64,000 bases of DNA from Candidatus Omnitrophota bacterium (GCA_020632495.1 JACKFL010000005.1:1550001-1614000), one strand, 5' to 3'. Shown: positions 16,467-25,815, numbered from the stretch's first letter. Numbers and translations are program-made. The notes: generated by a model from the letters alone, not told the origin.

Positions 16467-16865
16467 ATGAGATTTCGGAAGAGTCCTTTATTGCTCGGTA
16501 TCTGCGCGGCGGCGGTCTTGCTGAGCGGTTGCTCGGTCAAAATGGCGGCCAATATTCAGCAGTCCCATCAGGGATCGACATTGTCCTTCGGGCGCGACCG
16601 GGCCTACGTGATCAGTCAACTCGGGCAGCCGATCAAGACCGAGACGCGCAACAGCCGGATCGTAGATACCTATGAACTGCAGCGCAACAGCAAGGGCTGG
16701 GGATACTTCCGGGCCGGTTTGTACGGCTTTCTGGATTTCTTCACGGTCGGCCTGTGGGAGCTCCTCGGCACACCGATGGAGCATTTTATCCAAACCAATG
16801 AACAGGTGACGATCGAATACGACGACAACAATCAGATCTATAAGGTTCACTATCTGGAAATTTAG
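16467..16865 (+). CDS. lipoprotein, unknown function
   Basis: A lipoprotein of about 132 residues with a clear lipobox (LLSGC) after a hydrophobic stretch; processing at that Cys would leave about 111 residues. Three consecutive ATGs (16461, 16464, 16467) follow AAAGGAG; the third gives the best spacing and is chosen. The mature part has a segment like SmpA/BamE-type domains (DRAYVISQLGQPIKTETR) and ends in beta-rich sequence; this similarity is weak. Eleven bases separate it from the GST gene. Confidence 0.72.
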   Translation: MRFRKSPLLLGICAAAVLLSGCSVKMAANIQQSHQGSTLSFGRDRAYVISQLGQPIKTETRNSRIVDTYELQRNSKGWGYFRAGLYGFLDFFTVGLWELLGTPMEHFIQTNEQVTIEYDDNNQIYKVHYLEI

Positions 16866-16875
16866 GGAGGAAAAG

Positions 16876-17571
16876 ATGAAGTTGTTCTACACCAAACGCT
16901 CTCCCTACGCCCGAAAGGTCCGGGTCGTGGCGCTGGAAAAAGGGATCGACCTGGAATTGCAGGAAGAGGATCTCACGGCCAAATCCGAGGAGTTGCTCCG
17001 CCTGAATCCGGTGGGTAAAATCCCTGTCCTGGCGGCGGACGACGGCACGGTCCTCTGCGACAGCAGCGTGATTTGCGAATATCTGGAGGATTATCAAAAA
17101 CAGCCCGCCATGGTCCCGGACGCGCCGGCGCCGTATTGGCGGATGGTGAACCTGGATGCCGTGGCCAAGGGGCTGACCGATGTCACCGTGGCGGTTTTTT
17201 ATGAGAAGTTGATTCATCCGGAGGATTATCACGCCAAGTTTATCGCCAACAAAGAAGAGACCATCGTCCGCACACTGAAGTATCTGGATGCGCACGTGTC
17301 GGACCTGAAAGATTTCAATATGGCCGCCGCGGCCACGGCCTGCGCCATCGGTTATATCCAGTTTCGGGCCCGCTATTTATGGCCCCAAAACAGTTGCCAA
17401 AGACTGACCCAATGGTATGATGAAATAAGTCAACGAGAGAGTTTGCAACAGACGGTGCGGTCGCGTAATTTGATAACCTACAGGGGGTCATATGAAAATC
17501 GGAAACAAGCCCGTCAAATTTTGAAATCCGCAATCGCAAAGGATATGCCGCGATCTGCGACGACTGTCTGA
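16876..17571 (+). CDS. glutathione S-transferase family protein
   Basis: Thioredoxin-like N-terminal domain (KLFYTKRSPYARKVRV, NPVGKIPVL and the Ser-containing DSSVICEYLE glutathione site), then the helical C-terminal domain ending in a normal way at QWYDEISQRESLQQT. Length to that point is about 193 residues, usual for the family. The remaining 38 residues (basic, ending at 17571) look like run-on translation and overlap the following small ORF by 80 bases. GCG-GTC-GCG-TAA lies in another frame at 17457-17468, where a normal end would fall, so an indel near 17450 could have removed the true stop. Confidence 0.85.
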   Translation: MKLFYTKRSPYARKVRVVALEKGIDLELQEEDLTAKSEELLRLNPVGKIPVLAADDGTVLCDSSVICEYLEDYQKQPAMVPDAPAPYWRMVNLDAVAKGLTDVTVAVFYEKLIHPEDYHAKFIANKEETIVRTLKYLDAHVSDLKDFNMAAAATACAIGYIQFRARYLWPQNSCQRLTQWYDEISQRESLQQTVRSRNLITYRGSYENRKQARQILKSAIAKDMPRSATTV

Positions 17572-17654
17572 CCGAGGGCGCCACCCGGGAAGAGGCTTTC
17601 GACCGGATGGTCAAGGCCGTCTCCCGCATGGAGCGCAAGCTCAAGGCCCGCTGA
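17492..17654 (+). CDS. small ORF (53 aa) interrupted at TTT-TGA
   Basis: ATG 17492 has an AGGGGG ribosome site and encodes ten residues before TGA at 17522. Removing one T from the T4 run (17519-17522) joins it to an open frame ending at 17654, giving a coherent 53-residue protein with a CDDC motif followed by LTEGATREEAF. Either a sequencing or assembly indel, a real frameshift mutation, or a +1 recoding site (reading TTT then skipping to GAA). The prfB-type spacing of an internal Shine-Dalgarno is not present. No family recognised. Confidence 0.45.
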
Positions 17655-17701
17655 TAATTTCCGGCTGCCACCGTCGATCCGGTCGTCCGCCATACCGATC
17701 C

Positions 17702-19374
17702 ATGCGTCTCACCCGTAAAGAAATTCTGTTTATCTGTTGTCTGTATCTGGTTTGTGTGGCGATCCGTTTGCTGCCGCGGCTGGCCATTCATCCTCAATTA
17801 TTGACCTTCGACGCGGATATCTGGTACCGCCTGTGCCTCGCCCAGTACGTCCTGGAAAACGGCCGCCCCCCGCAGTGGGACATCCGCTATCTGGCATACG
17901 GTCACGTGCCTTTCTGGTACACGCCGGGCGCGCTCTACATTTACGCCTTCCTTGCAAAACTGACCTCTTTGGACCTGCCCACCGTGACCTCACGCATTAT
18001 GCCGTGGATCGAAGCGACGGCCATCGTTCCGTTCTTTGTGTTGTGCCGTTACCTTTATTCGGCCCGTGTGGCGGTGATCGCCAGCGTGTTCCTGGCGTTT
18101 ACGCCCGCGTTCGTTTTTTGGTCGGCGATCGGGACACCGCAGGGTTTCTCGATGTTCTGTATTCCGCTGGGGATTCTGTTGTGGGTGACTTTTCTGCGCG
18201 GCCAATATCTCGGCGGCCGCCGGCTGCTGCATTTCTTCGCGCTGGCTCTGTTGCTGACGATTAATTTTGCGACCCATCTGACGTATTTCAATCACATCAT
18301 TATCCTCCTGCTGGTCCATTGGAGTTTGATCGTGGAAAAGAAGGGGCGATGGAAAGACTACGGCTGGTTGATCGGGGCGATCCTGCTCAGTCAGATCGCG
18401 ACGATGTGGTGGTGGCTGCCGGGGAAGCTGTACTGGTGGTGGACACAGGGGCTGTCGACGTCAACGGCGTCGGCCGACCGGATGATCTTCTTCAAACATT
18501 ATGGAACGGTCAGCGGTTTGCTGGGGCATGTCGCGTTTTTCTTTTGGTGTATTTTATCTTCCGGCGAAAGCATAAGGCCGAGCTGTTTTACTTGTTGCCG
18601 GTGTTTTGGGCGATCTATCCGATCATTGAATCCCATATGGAGGGGTTGCTCATTGTTTTTCAAAAGCAGGATTTGTCCTTCAACAACCTTGTCCGTCCGA
18701 TCGAGGGATTCCGCTTTTACAGTTTTTTACCCAGCCGCTGGCGTTATGCGCGGCTTGACCTGTGAGCAATTTGCGGTCCCGCTGGATCGCCGGCGCCGGC
18801 CGCCGCGTGGGGAAGGGCGGCCGCGGTGACGGTGGTCCTGCTGGCCGCGCTTTTGACAACGGACCTGTATGCCGGATTCAAGATCAATGAACGCTTCCGG
18901 GCGCACTGGGTCACGGTCAATGATATCGATTCCGCCCGTTGGTTCCGCGAGAATACACCGGCGGACGCGCGGATGGTGGCCGATTATTACACGGCGCAGA
19001 TGATCAGCGGTGTTTGCGCGGGCAAGGCCTTGCTGGGGAGCATGTTTCCGCTCAAGGGGGCCGGGATCCCGCATATCAGCGACAGCTGGAAGGTCTTGTA
19101 CGACATTCACAAGATATACCAGAGCGAGGATATCGCCATGGTCCGGACGATTTTGAACCGCTACGGCGTGACACATGTCTTTTACTCCGATGCGGTGCTG
19201 CGGAAGATTGAATGGGTACTCAATGGATACGGCGATCATGAAGGTCTGCTCGCCGGAAAGTATGACGGCCTGCTCGCGGTCGACCATCACAAGACGCTGT
19301 TGAATCCCGCCTATTTTGAAGTTGTTTATGAGAGTCAGGATGTGAAGATCCTGGCTTTGCGTGAACCCAGATAA
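17702..19374 (+). pseudogene. STT3/GT-C-like membrane glycosyltransferase, frame-broken
   Basis: A multi-helix membrane protein of about 555 residues spread over more than one frame. The N-terminal part (from 17702) has TFDADIWYRLCLAQYVLENG, the acidic first-loop style of GT-C/oligosaccharyltransferase STT3 proteins, then many helices. At the T5 run 18536-18540 the frame moves: adding one T restores HVAFF-LLVYFIFRRKHKAELF. That frame meets TGA at 18763-18765. The C-terminal soluble part resumes in the same frame near 18826 (TVVLLAALLTTDLYAG, DSARWFRENTPADARMV). The 18750-18830 stretch is ambiguous: one stop or two compensating indels. Either a decayed gene or error-rich sequence. A relative is at 53695. 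Confidence 0.65.
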
Positions 19375-19384
19375 GGAGAAACCG

Positions 19385-20113
19385 GTGAATACGGAAACAT
19401 ATAACTTGATCGACGGCGGCATCCAGAACTCGAACCTCTTTCTGCACATGCCGCTGTTTGACGAGATCAATTATCTCGGTCTGCCCGAGCCCAAACTGCG
19501 TAAGTACCGTGCCGAACGCGAAGACTTGCCCTGCACGATGCTGGCCCTCAACATCATCCGTAAAGAGGAGGACTTCCTATGGGAAGCGGTGTCCGACTTT
19601 GTCAAGCATAGCGTCGCCACGGCGGCCATGGGCGTTCACGGGGTATACGTGTTTGACTTGTTGACCATCGACATCCACCAGGAAATCCAGAATTTTAATC
19701 AAGGGGAATTCTCGGCTGTGATCATGAACACCGCCCGCAAGTTGCAGCCGGGCCAGATCCGGCTGGTAAAATACTCTTCCGCCTACGGGATTCTGCAAAA
19801 ACTGGTGCATGAGGATTGGGGCAAGATCACGCTTAAAGCCGCGGTGGACGTCTTTAAAGACAAGCCGCACTTTCTCGATTTGTTGATCAAGCGGCTGATC
19901 AAGAATTTCGATTTCGCCCATGACCCTGGGATCCTCCTGCTCAACGATCTGAGCAAGGAGCCGCTGTTTGACGCGGCGGACGCGGCCCAGCAGGAGCGCA
20001 TTCAGAAAGTGATTGAGAAACAGATTCCCAAGTCCATCGAGTTCCTTCCGGAAGTCTATATCCAGGATAGAAACGGAGTCCGGGAAATGTTATCTAACTC
20101 CGTCATTAAGTAA
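19385..20113 (+). CDS. hypothetical protein, 242 aa
   Basis: Not recognised. The GTG at 19385 is preferred to the GTG at 19361 because AAGGAG (19373-19378) stands six bases upstream. Soluble, no signal peptide, acidic N-terminal third (FLHMPLFDEINYLGLPEPKL), predicted helical C-terminal part with LLIKRLIKNFDFAHD. Independent of the broken gene upstream, 11 bases away. Confidence 0.65.
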   Translation: MNTETYNLIDGGIQNSNLFLHMPLFDEINYLGLPEPKLRKYRAEREDLPCTMLALNIIRKEEDFLWEAVSDFVKHSVATAAMGVHGVYVFDLLTIDIHQEIQNFNQGEFSAVIMNTARKLQPGQIRLVKYSSAYGILQKLVHEDWGKITLKAAVDVFKDKPHFLDLLIKRLIKNFDFAHDPGILLLNDLSKEPLFDAADAAQQERIQKVIEKQIPKSIEFLPEVYIQDRNGVREMLSNSVIK

Positions 20114-20144
20114 ACCGCGCCGTATTTTCCCGTGGCGGGTCCGA

Positions 20145-20173
20145 TTGACACCCCCCGGGATTTATGGTAGCTT
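20145..20173 (+). promoter_or_regulatory. promoter upstream of ileS
   Basis: Consensus -35 TTGACA (20145-20150), 17-base spacer, then a weaker TAGCTT (20168-20173); the ileS GTG is at 20218. A possible TATGGT at 20163 would give too short a spacer. Confidence 0.5.
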
Positions 20174-20217
20174 ACTGGTTCATTAGTCATACCAAAGCCG
20201 TAACTGAAAGAACTGCC

Positions 20218-23021
20218 GTGAATTACCGCGACACACTTAACCTTCCGCAAACCGAGTTTTCGATGCGCGCCGGTCTGGCCAACAAAGAGCCGGAGTACAT
20301 AAATGACTGGTACGCCATGGATTTATACGGGAAGATCCGTAAAAAAGGCGAGGGCAAGACCCCTTTTATCCTGCACGACGGACCTCCTTATGCCAACGGA
20401 CACATCCATATCGGGCATGCCCTGAATAAAATCCTGAAGGACGTCATCGTCAAATTCAAGACGATGGAAGGTTATGCCACGAACTACGTCCCCGGCTGGG
20501 ACTGCCACGGCTTGCCGATCGAACACAAGCTTTTTCAGGAGATCAACAAGAAGAAGGAAGAAGTCGACAGCGTGGCCTTTCGCAAACAGGCCCACGACTA
20601 CGCGATGAATTTTGTGGATATTCAGCGTGAAGAGTTTAAACGCCTGGGCGTTTTCGGGGATTGGGACCGCCCGTACCTGACGCTGGACCCCAACTATGAA
20701 TACTGGATCCTGAAATCATTGTCCGAGCTGTGCAAGAAGGGTTACGTCTATCGCGGTTTGAAACCGGTCAACTGGGATATCGAAAACGAAACCGCCTTGG
20801 CCGAGGCCGAGGTCGAGTACGAAGACGTAACGTCGCCGTCGATTTATATCAAGTTTGAGATCGCCGATGCCGGACAGCTCGGCCTTCCCGCGAATAAGCC
20901 GTGCTACTTGTTGGTATGGACCACCACTCCGTGGACGCTCGTTGCCAATGTGGCGGTCGCGGTTCACGCCGCTTTCGCGTACGCAGTCGTGGAGGCCGGC
21001 AATGAAATCCTGATCGTGGAGCGGTCGTTGTGCGAACCGGTCCTGGCCAAGGGGGAAGTCACCGATTTTAAGATTCTGAAGGAGGTCTCCGGCGCGGACT
21101 TGACGTCCGTAACCTACCGCCATCCGCTTAAGATGCGCGGCGACTGTCCGGTGGTCACCGCCGATTACGTTACCCGCGAAGACGGAACCGGATTGGTCCA
21201 CACCGCGCCGGGACACGGGGCGGATGACTTTCAGACAGGTCTCAAGTACCAGCTCGACGTGGTGATGCCGGTCGACGAAAAAGGTGTTTACACGCATCAG
21301 GGCGGCAAGTACGCCGGTCAGCATGTCTGGAAGGCGAACAAGCTGATTATCGCGGACCTGGAGGCCTCCGGGAACCTGTTCCGGCGGGAAGATATCGTCC
21401 ATTCGTACCCGCATTCCTGGCGCAGTAAGAAGCCGATTATTTTCCGCGCCACGCAGCAGTGGTTTATCAAGATTGATCACGACGGTCTGCGGGCCAAGGC
21501 CAGGGAGATCATTGCCACGCAGGTCAAGTGGGTTCCGCCGGCGGGCGAAGAGCGGATTACCGCGATGGTGGCGGGCCGACCGGACTGGTGCATTTCCGCC
21601 AGCGCTATTGGGGTGTGCCGATCCCCGCGCTGAAGCTCAAGGATGGCGGCGAGATTATGCTTTATCCCGAAGTGATTGATCACTTCGCGGAGATCGTGCG
21701 TAAAGAAGGGACGGACGCGTGGTTCGAAAAGGATATCGGCGAGTTGATCCCGCGGGGCTTTAAGGACGCGCAGACCGGGCAGTCCGAATTCGAGAAGACG
21801 TTCGATATACTGGATGTCTGGTTCGACTCGGGGGTCAGCTGCCAGGCGGTCGTTAAGGATATGATCGGCGCCGAGCTGCCCATCGATCTGTATCTCGAAG
21901 GATCGGATCAGCATCGCGGCTGGTTTCAGTCTTCGCTAATCCCGGCGGTGGCCATCGAAGGCAAGGCTCCTTTTAAGGAGGTCCTGACGCACGGGTTCGT
22001 GGTGGACGGCCAGGGCCGCAAGATGTCCAAGTCGCTGAACAATGTCATCAAGCCGCAGGAAATTTACGAAAACAGCGGGGCGGATATCCTGCGCCTGTGG
22101 GTCACATCCAGTTCCTACAACGAAGACATCCGGATCTCGAAAGAGGTGATGGCCCGCTTGATCGACGCGTACCGGAAGATACGCAACACCTTGCGCTATT
22201 TGATCAGTAATCTTTACGATTTCGATCCGGACAAGGATGTGCTCCCGTATGACAAATTGCAGGACCTGGACAAATGGGCACTGAACAAACTCGGTGTGGT
22301 ATCCCGCCAGGTCATCGAAAAGTATAACGCCTATGAGTTTTCCAGGGTTTATAAGCTGATATACAGCTTTTGTAATGAACATCTGTCGAACTTTTATCTC
22401 GATATTCTAAAGGACCGGCTCTACGTGAAGGCTGCGACGTCGAGCGAACGCAAGGCCGCGCAGACGGCGTTGTACCATATCCTCAATCATTTGGTCCGGC
22501 TGCTCGCACCTGTGATCAGCTTTACCTCTGAGGAAGTCTTCCGGTTTATGCCGAAGGACAAGTCCTTCCGGTCCGTCGAAAGCGTTCACCTGCTGGACTT
22601 TCTCGAGATCCCGTCGGAATGGGATAATCCTCGCATCGACGAGTACTTCGCGTTGCTGATCAATCTGCGGCCGCATGTTCTCAAGGCCCTGGAGGACCAG
22701 CGCGCGGCGGATATCATCGGCGCTTCTCTGGAAGCCAAAGTCACCTTTCAAACAGCCAGCGACCGGGACCTCACCTATTTGTCCCAGTTCGGCGAACAGC
22801 TCGCCGACATGTTTATCGTTTCGCAAGCCGCCGTCCAGAAAGTGGCCGAAGTCCCGGCCGGACTGGATACGGATTTTGCCAATACCACCATATCCATCGT
22901 CAAGGCGGACGGGAACAAGTGTGTCCGCTGCTGGAAGTACCGGACGGATACCGACGCCGAACAGCTCTGCGGCGAGTGCCGCTCAATTCTTGCCGACGGA
23001 CCGGAAGTCCCCGTATCATAA
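20218..23021 (+). CDS. ileS: isoleucyl-tRNA synthetase (single-base frameshift)
   Basis: A class I synthetase of about 934 residues. GTG 20218 is chosen because the family N-terminus (NYRDTLNLPQTEF) follows. HIGH motif as HIHIGHALNKILKD, editing domain with DWCIS before the break, KMSKSLNNV near 22030, and a C-terminal zinc finger (CVRCWKYR, CGEC). The frame changes at 21596-21597: WCIS is followed in the other frame by RQRYWGVPIPALKL, and one missing C (CC for CCC) explains it. As ileS is essential and the rest is intact, an indel error in the sequence is the simplest explanation. Confidence 0.9.
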
Positions 23022-23052
23022 ATCGATCAGCAACCCCTAACCAGGAGGACCC

Positions 23053-23523
23053 ATGAAGTCATTATTGACCTTTGTTCTGTTTGCGTGCGCTATCTGCCTT
23101 TACGCGCAACCCGTGCAGGCGCACTGTGAGATTCCCTGCGGGATTTATGATGATCAACTGCGCGTGCGCATGATCCACGAGCACACGGCCACGATTGCCA
23201 AGGCGATGCGGCAAATTAAGGAGCTGTCGGCCGAGGGCGATAAGAATTACAACCAAATCGTTCGCTGGATCACCAATAAGGAAAAGCACGCCGAGGAGAT
23301 CCAGGAAATCGTCTACCAGTACTTTATGACGCAGCGCATCAAGCCGATGGAAGGCGACATGCGGGAGAAATACATCAAGGAATTGACCTTGCTGCATGAA
23401 ATCCTCATCCACGCCATGAAATCCAAGCAGGGGCTGGACGAAAGCCATCCCGAGAAGATCGACGAACTTCTGCACGAATTCAGTGACAGTTATTTTGCCG
23501 CGGAGGCCAAAGGCAGTCATTAG
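23053..23523 (+). CDS. sodN: nickel-dependent superoxide dismutase, with Sec signal peptide
   Basis: A 156-residue protein. Residues 1-23 form a Sec signal peptide ending VQA; cleavage there exposes HCEIPCGIYDD, matching the nickel hook of NiSOD (His1, Cys2, Cys6, Tyr9 in HCxxPCGxYD). In known NiSODs a short propeptide is removed by a dedicated protease to free His1; here the signal peptide appears to do that job, placing the enzyme in the periplasm. The mature part (133 residues, helical: HEHTATIAKAMRQIKEL) is near the family's usual 115-120 plus a tail. It dismutates superoxide to O2 and H2O2. Ribosome site CAGGAGG. Neighbour: an exported MsrA. Confidence 0.9.
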   Translation: MKSLLTFVLFACAICLYAQPVQAHCEIPCGIYDDQLRVRMIHEHTATIAKAMRQIKELSAEGDKNYNQIVRWITNKEKHAEEIQEIVYQYFMTQRIKPMEGDMREKYIKELTLLHEILIHAMKSKQGLDESHPEKIDELLHEFSDSYFAAEAKGSH

Positions 23524-23701
23524 TCTCGTCGGCTTAATTCAAGCTCTCCGGGCGCTGATGCCCGGCGCCCGGAATGCGTTCGTAAGCTGCGTTTAAGTGA
23601 ATATTTGCGCCGAGTCCTCTGTTGCAGCGGCAACCGGCAAGGACCGGCCTTGCCAAAGACCGTGAAACTGCTCGACAAACACTTAATCAAAGGTAGAATA
23701 T

Positions 23702-24307
23702 ATGAAGGTTAAATTTTTGATCTATCTATTTGTGGTTGCAGGGATTATCAGCATGACGGACAACGCACGGGCGCAATCGGACGGGCTGCAAAAAGCCATC
23801 TTCGCGGGCGGCTGTTTCTGGTGTGTCGAAGCCGCTTTTGAAAAAGTCGACGGAGTCGTGGCCGCGGTATCGGGCTACACCGACGGTCAGAAAGTGGATC
23901 CCACCTATCAGGAGGTTTCCTCCGGCCGGACCGGACATGCCGAGGCGGTGGAAGTGACCTTTGATCCGGCTAAGGTCACGTACCCCGAGCTGCTTACCCA
24001 TTTCTGGCACAATATTGACCCCACGCAAAAGAACGGGCAGTTTGCCGACAAGGGGACACAGTACCGTACGGCGATTTACTATTTCAACGAAGACCAAAAG
24101 GCCCAGGCTGAAAAGTCCAAGGCGGAGTTGGCGGCCTCCGGGAAATTCGACAAGCCGATCGTCGTGGAAATTAAGCCGGCGCAGAAATTCTATCCGGCGG
24201 AAGAGTACCACCAGGATTACTACAAGAAAAACCCCGGACACTACAAGAGTTACAGCTATTTTTCCGGCCGGGTTCCGTTTATCAAACAAGTCTGGGGAGA
24301 CAAGTAA
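23702..24307 (+). CDS. msrA: peptide methionine sulfoxide reductase A, exported
   Basis: A 201-residue protein with a signal peptide (cleavage near NARA-QSD) followed by a full MsrA domain: FAGGCFWCVEAAFEKV with the catalytic Cys, GYTDGQ, TGHAEAVEVTFDP, FWHNIDPTQKNGQF, GTQYRTAIYYF and EEYHQDYYKKNP. It reduces methionine-S-sulfoxide in proteins; exported versions repair periplasmic proteins. Recycling Cys beyond the GCFWC pair are not obvious. Lies 178 bases after sodN, suggesting a shared periplasmic oxidative-defence role; the gap holds a GC hairpin but no clear terminator. Confidence 0.93.
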   Translation: MKVKFLIYLFVVAGIISMTDNARAQSDGLQKAIFAGGCFWCVEAAFEKVDGVVAAVSGYTDGQKVDPTYQEVSSGRTGHAEAVEVTFDPAKVTYPELLTHFWHNIDPTQKNGQFADKGTQYRTAIYYFNEDQKAQAEKSKAELAASGKFDKPIVVEIKPAQKFYPAEEYHQDYYKKNPGHYKSYSYFSGRVPFIKQVWGDK

Positions 24308-24350
24308 CTCGCCGGGACGTCCGTCCCGCTGCGACCGATTCTGAAAGCCT

Positions 24351-24632
24351 ATGGGCCTGGAAATATCGTCCGAAAAAGAAAAGCAGTGGATTGAAGGGGA
24401 ATATCGCCGGCAGAAGTTCTATTATGCCCTGGTCATGGTCACCTTCCTGCTGATGGCCTACTCCTTCATCGAATTTATTATTCCCGAAAACCGTTTGTCG
24501 GAGATCTACCGCATCACCTTTTTTTACGCCTTCCTGACCTTCATGGTCTCGGTCATGATTTTGAACAAAAGTCGTAAGTATCTCAAAATTATAGACATGA
24601 TTCTGAAAGAGCGTCATAATTCGTTCAAGTAA
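24351..24632 (+). CDS. small membrane protein, 93 aa
   Basis: Unrecognised. Two hydrophobic helices (about residues 25-45 and 57-75) with charged ends; a positively charged C-terminus suggests the inner membrane. Forty-three bases after msrA, possibly in the same transcript. Confidence 0.6.
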   Translation: MGLEISSEKEKQWIEGEYRRQKFYYALVMVTFLLMAYSFIEFIIPENRLSEIYRITFFYAFLTFMVSVMILNKSRKYLKIIDMILKERHNSFK

Positions 24633-24650
24633 GAAATCCGTTTTCCGTAT

Positions 24651-24679
24651 TTGCCCGCCCTTGTATTTTCCTCTATAAT
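24651..24679 (+). promoter_or_regulatory. promoter upstream of PilZ gene
   Basis: TTGCCC (24651-24656), 17-base spacer, TATAAT (24674-24679). The coding start is at 24778, leaving about 90 bases of leader with no structure I could name. Confidence 0.55.
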
Positions 24680-24777
24680 ATAGCCAATCATGCGCCTGAA
24701 ACCCGTCACAACGTGTTCATACGGGTTTGTCTACGTCGGGGCGCTGTCCATCAGCGGTCCGCAGAAAGGAAAAGTCG

Positions 24778-25128
24778 ATGCTCAACAACAAACGTGAATC
24801 CAAACGTCTTGCCATCGAGATGAAGGGAAATTACCGGATTTGGGAGTCGGAATTTCCTTTCGCGGTTATTACGACCGTCAATATCAATCATACCGGTATT
24901 TGTTTCAAGACCGATCACGAGGTCCAAAGCGGACATTCGGTCGAGTTGAAAATCCGTTTGCAGCCGGATGAACAGTTGTCGCTTTTGGCCAAAGTGGTCT
25001 GGTGTCATGAGGTACACGAAGAGGGGTGCTTCAAGGCCGGGGTCAAAATAATGAACGTCAATTCCGACGACGCTAAGAAATTCCGCAAATTTTATCAGAC
25101 GCAGTTGATGTATCCGCCGGAAGGTTAG
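24778..25128 (+). CDS. PilZ-domain protein (c-di-GMP receptor candidate)
   Basis: A 116-residue single-domain PilZ protein. The ligand-binding pattern is present: Arg-x-x-x-Arg near the N-terminus (RESKR) and NINHTG as the (D/N)x(S/N)xxG motif. ATG 24778 has AGAAAGG upstream and starts just before the arginines. PilZ domains bind cyclic di-GMP and control motility, secretion or polysaccharide synthesis through partners. Two bases from a glycosyltransferase gene, which may be the controlled function. Confidence 0.87.
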   Translation: MLNNKRESKRLAIEMKGNYRIWESEFPFAVITTVNINHTGICFKTDHEVQSGHSVELKIRLQPDEQLSLLAKVVWCHEVHEEGCFKAGVKIMNVNSDDAKKFRKFYQTQLMYPPEG

Positions 25129-25129
25129 G

Positions 25130-25804
25130 ATGATCAGCGTTATCGTGCCGGTGTTCAACGAAGAACGCGTGCTTACGGCGCGCCGCGAGTATTTTCGCGA
25201 CCTGGCACGGCAAGCCGAAGTGATCTTTGTCGACGGGGGAAGTACCGACGGGAGCGTGGCCATTCTGGATGGAGCATTTCGCGTCGTCCGGACCCCCAAA
25301 GGAAGGGCCCGGCAGATGAATGCCGGTGCCGCCGCAGCCGCGCAGGATATCCTGCTTTTTCATCATGCGGACAATACGATCGAGAGCGCCGCTTTACGGA
25401 TGATCGAGGAGCGGGTTGCGGCTGAGGGGCTGGCCGGCGGCTGTTTACGCCAGGTGATTGACCAGCCGGGCTGGTTGTTTCGCTGGATCGCCTGGACGGG
25501 GAACGTACGGGCCCGCTGCCGCCGCATTTTCTACGGCGACCAGGGCATGTTTGTAAGGAAGGATATCTTTCAAAAACTGGGGGGATTTCCCGAATACGAG
25601 ATCGGGGAGGATGTGGCCTTTTCCAAGATGTTGCGCCGGCAGGGGCCCGTCCGCATGCTGCCGTGTCCGGTCACCTGTTCGGCCCGCCGTTGGTTATGTC
25701 AGGGCGTTGTGAAGACGACCCTGATCAACACCCGAATAAAACTGGGATTAATGCTGGGGGACGAGGGTCAGCAATTGACCGATGTCTATCGGGATATCCG
25801 GTAG
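25130..25804 (+). CDS. glycosyltransferase family 2 (TIGR04283-like)
   Basis: A 224-residue GT-A glycosyltransferase: ISVIVPVFNEE at the N-terminus, VDGGSTDGS, PKGRARQMNAGA, LLFHHAD in DxD position, and GDQGMFVRKDIF with GGFPEYEIGEDVAF. It resembles the group annotated as rSAM/selenodomain-associated transferase 2. Donor and acceptor unknown; no membrane helix. Immediately after the PilZ gene. Confidence 0.87.
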   Translation: MISVIVPVFNEERVLTARREYFRDLARQAEVIFVDGGSTDGSVAILDGAFRVVRTPKGRARQMNAGAAAAAQDILLFHHADNTIESAALRMIEERVAAEGLAGGCLRQVIDQPGWLFRWIAWTGNVRARCRRIFYGDQGMFVRKDIFQKLGGFPEYEIGEDVAFSKMLRRQGPVRMLPCPVTCSARRWLCQGVVKTTLINTRIKLGLMLGDEGQQLTDVYRDIR

Positions 25805-25815
25805 ATCGTTAACGT

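Noticed and set aside
17482..17524. prfB-like programmed frameshift in the small ORF
   Set aside because: The purine-rich stretch lies about 35 bases before the TTT-TGA, not the few bases needed for the prfB mechanism; kept only as a possible recoding site.
23560..23600. CCGGGCG/CGCCCGG hairpin after sodN considered as a terminator
   Set aside because: A good 7-bp stem but no T-run follows, so transcription may well continue to msrA.
24307..24345. GGGAC/GTCCC hairpin after msrA considered as a terminator
   Set aside because: Short stem and no T-run.
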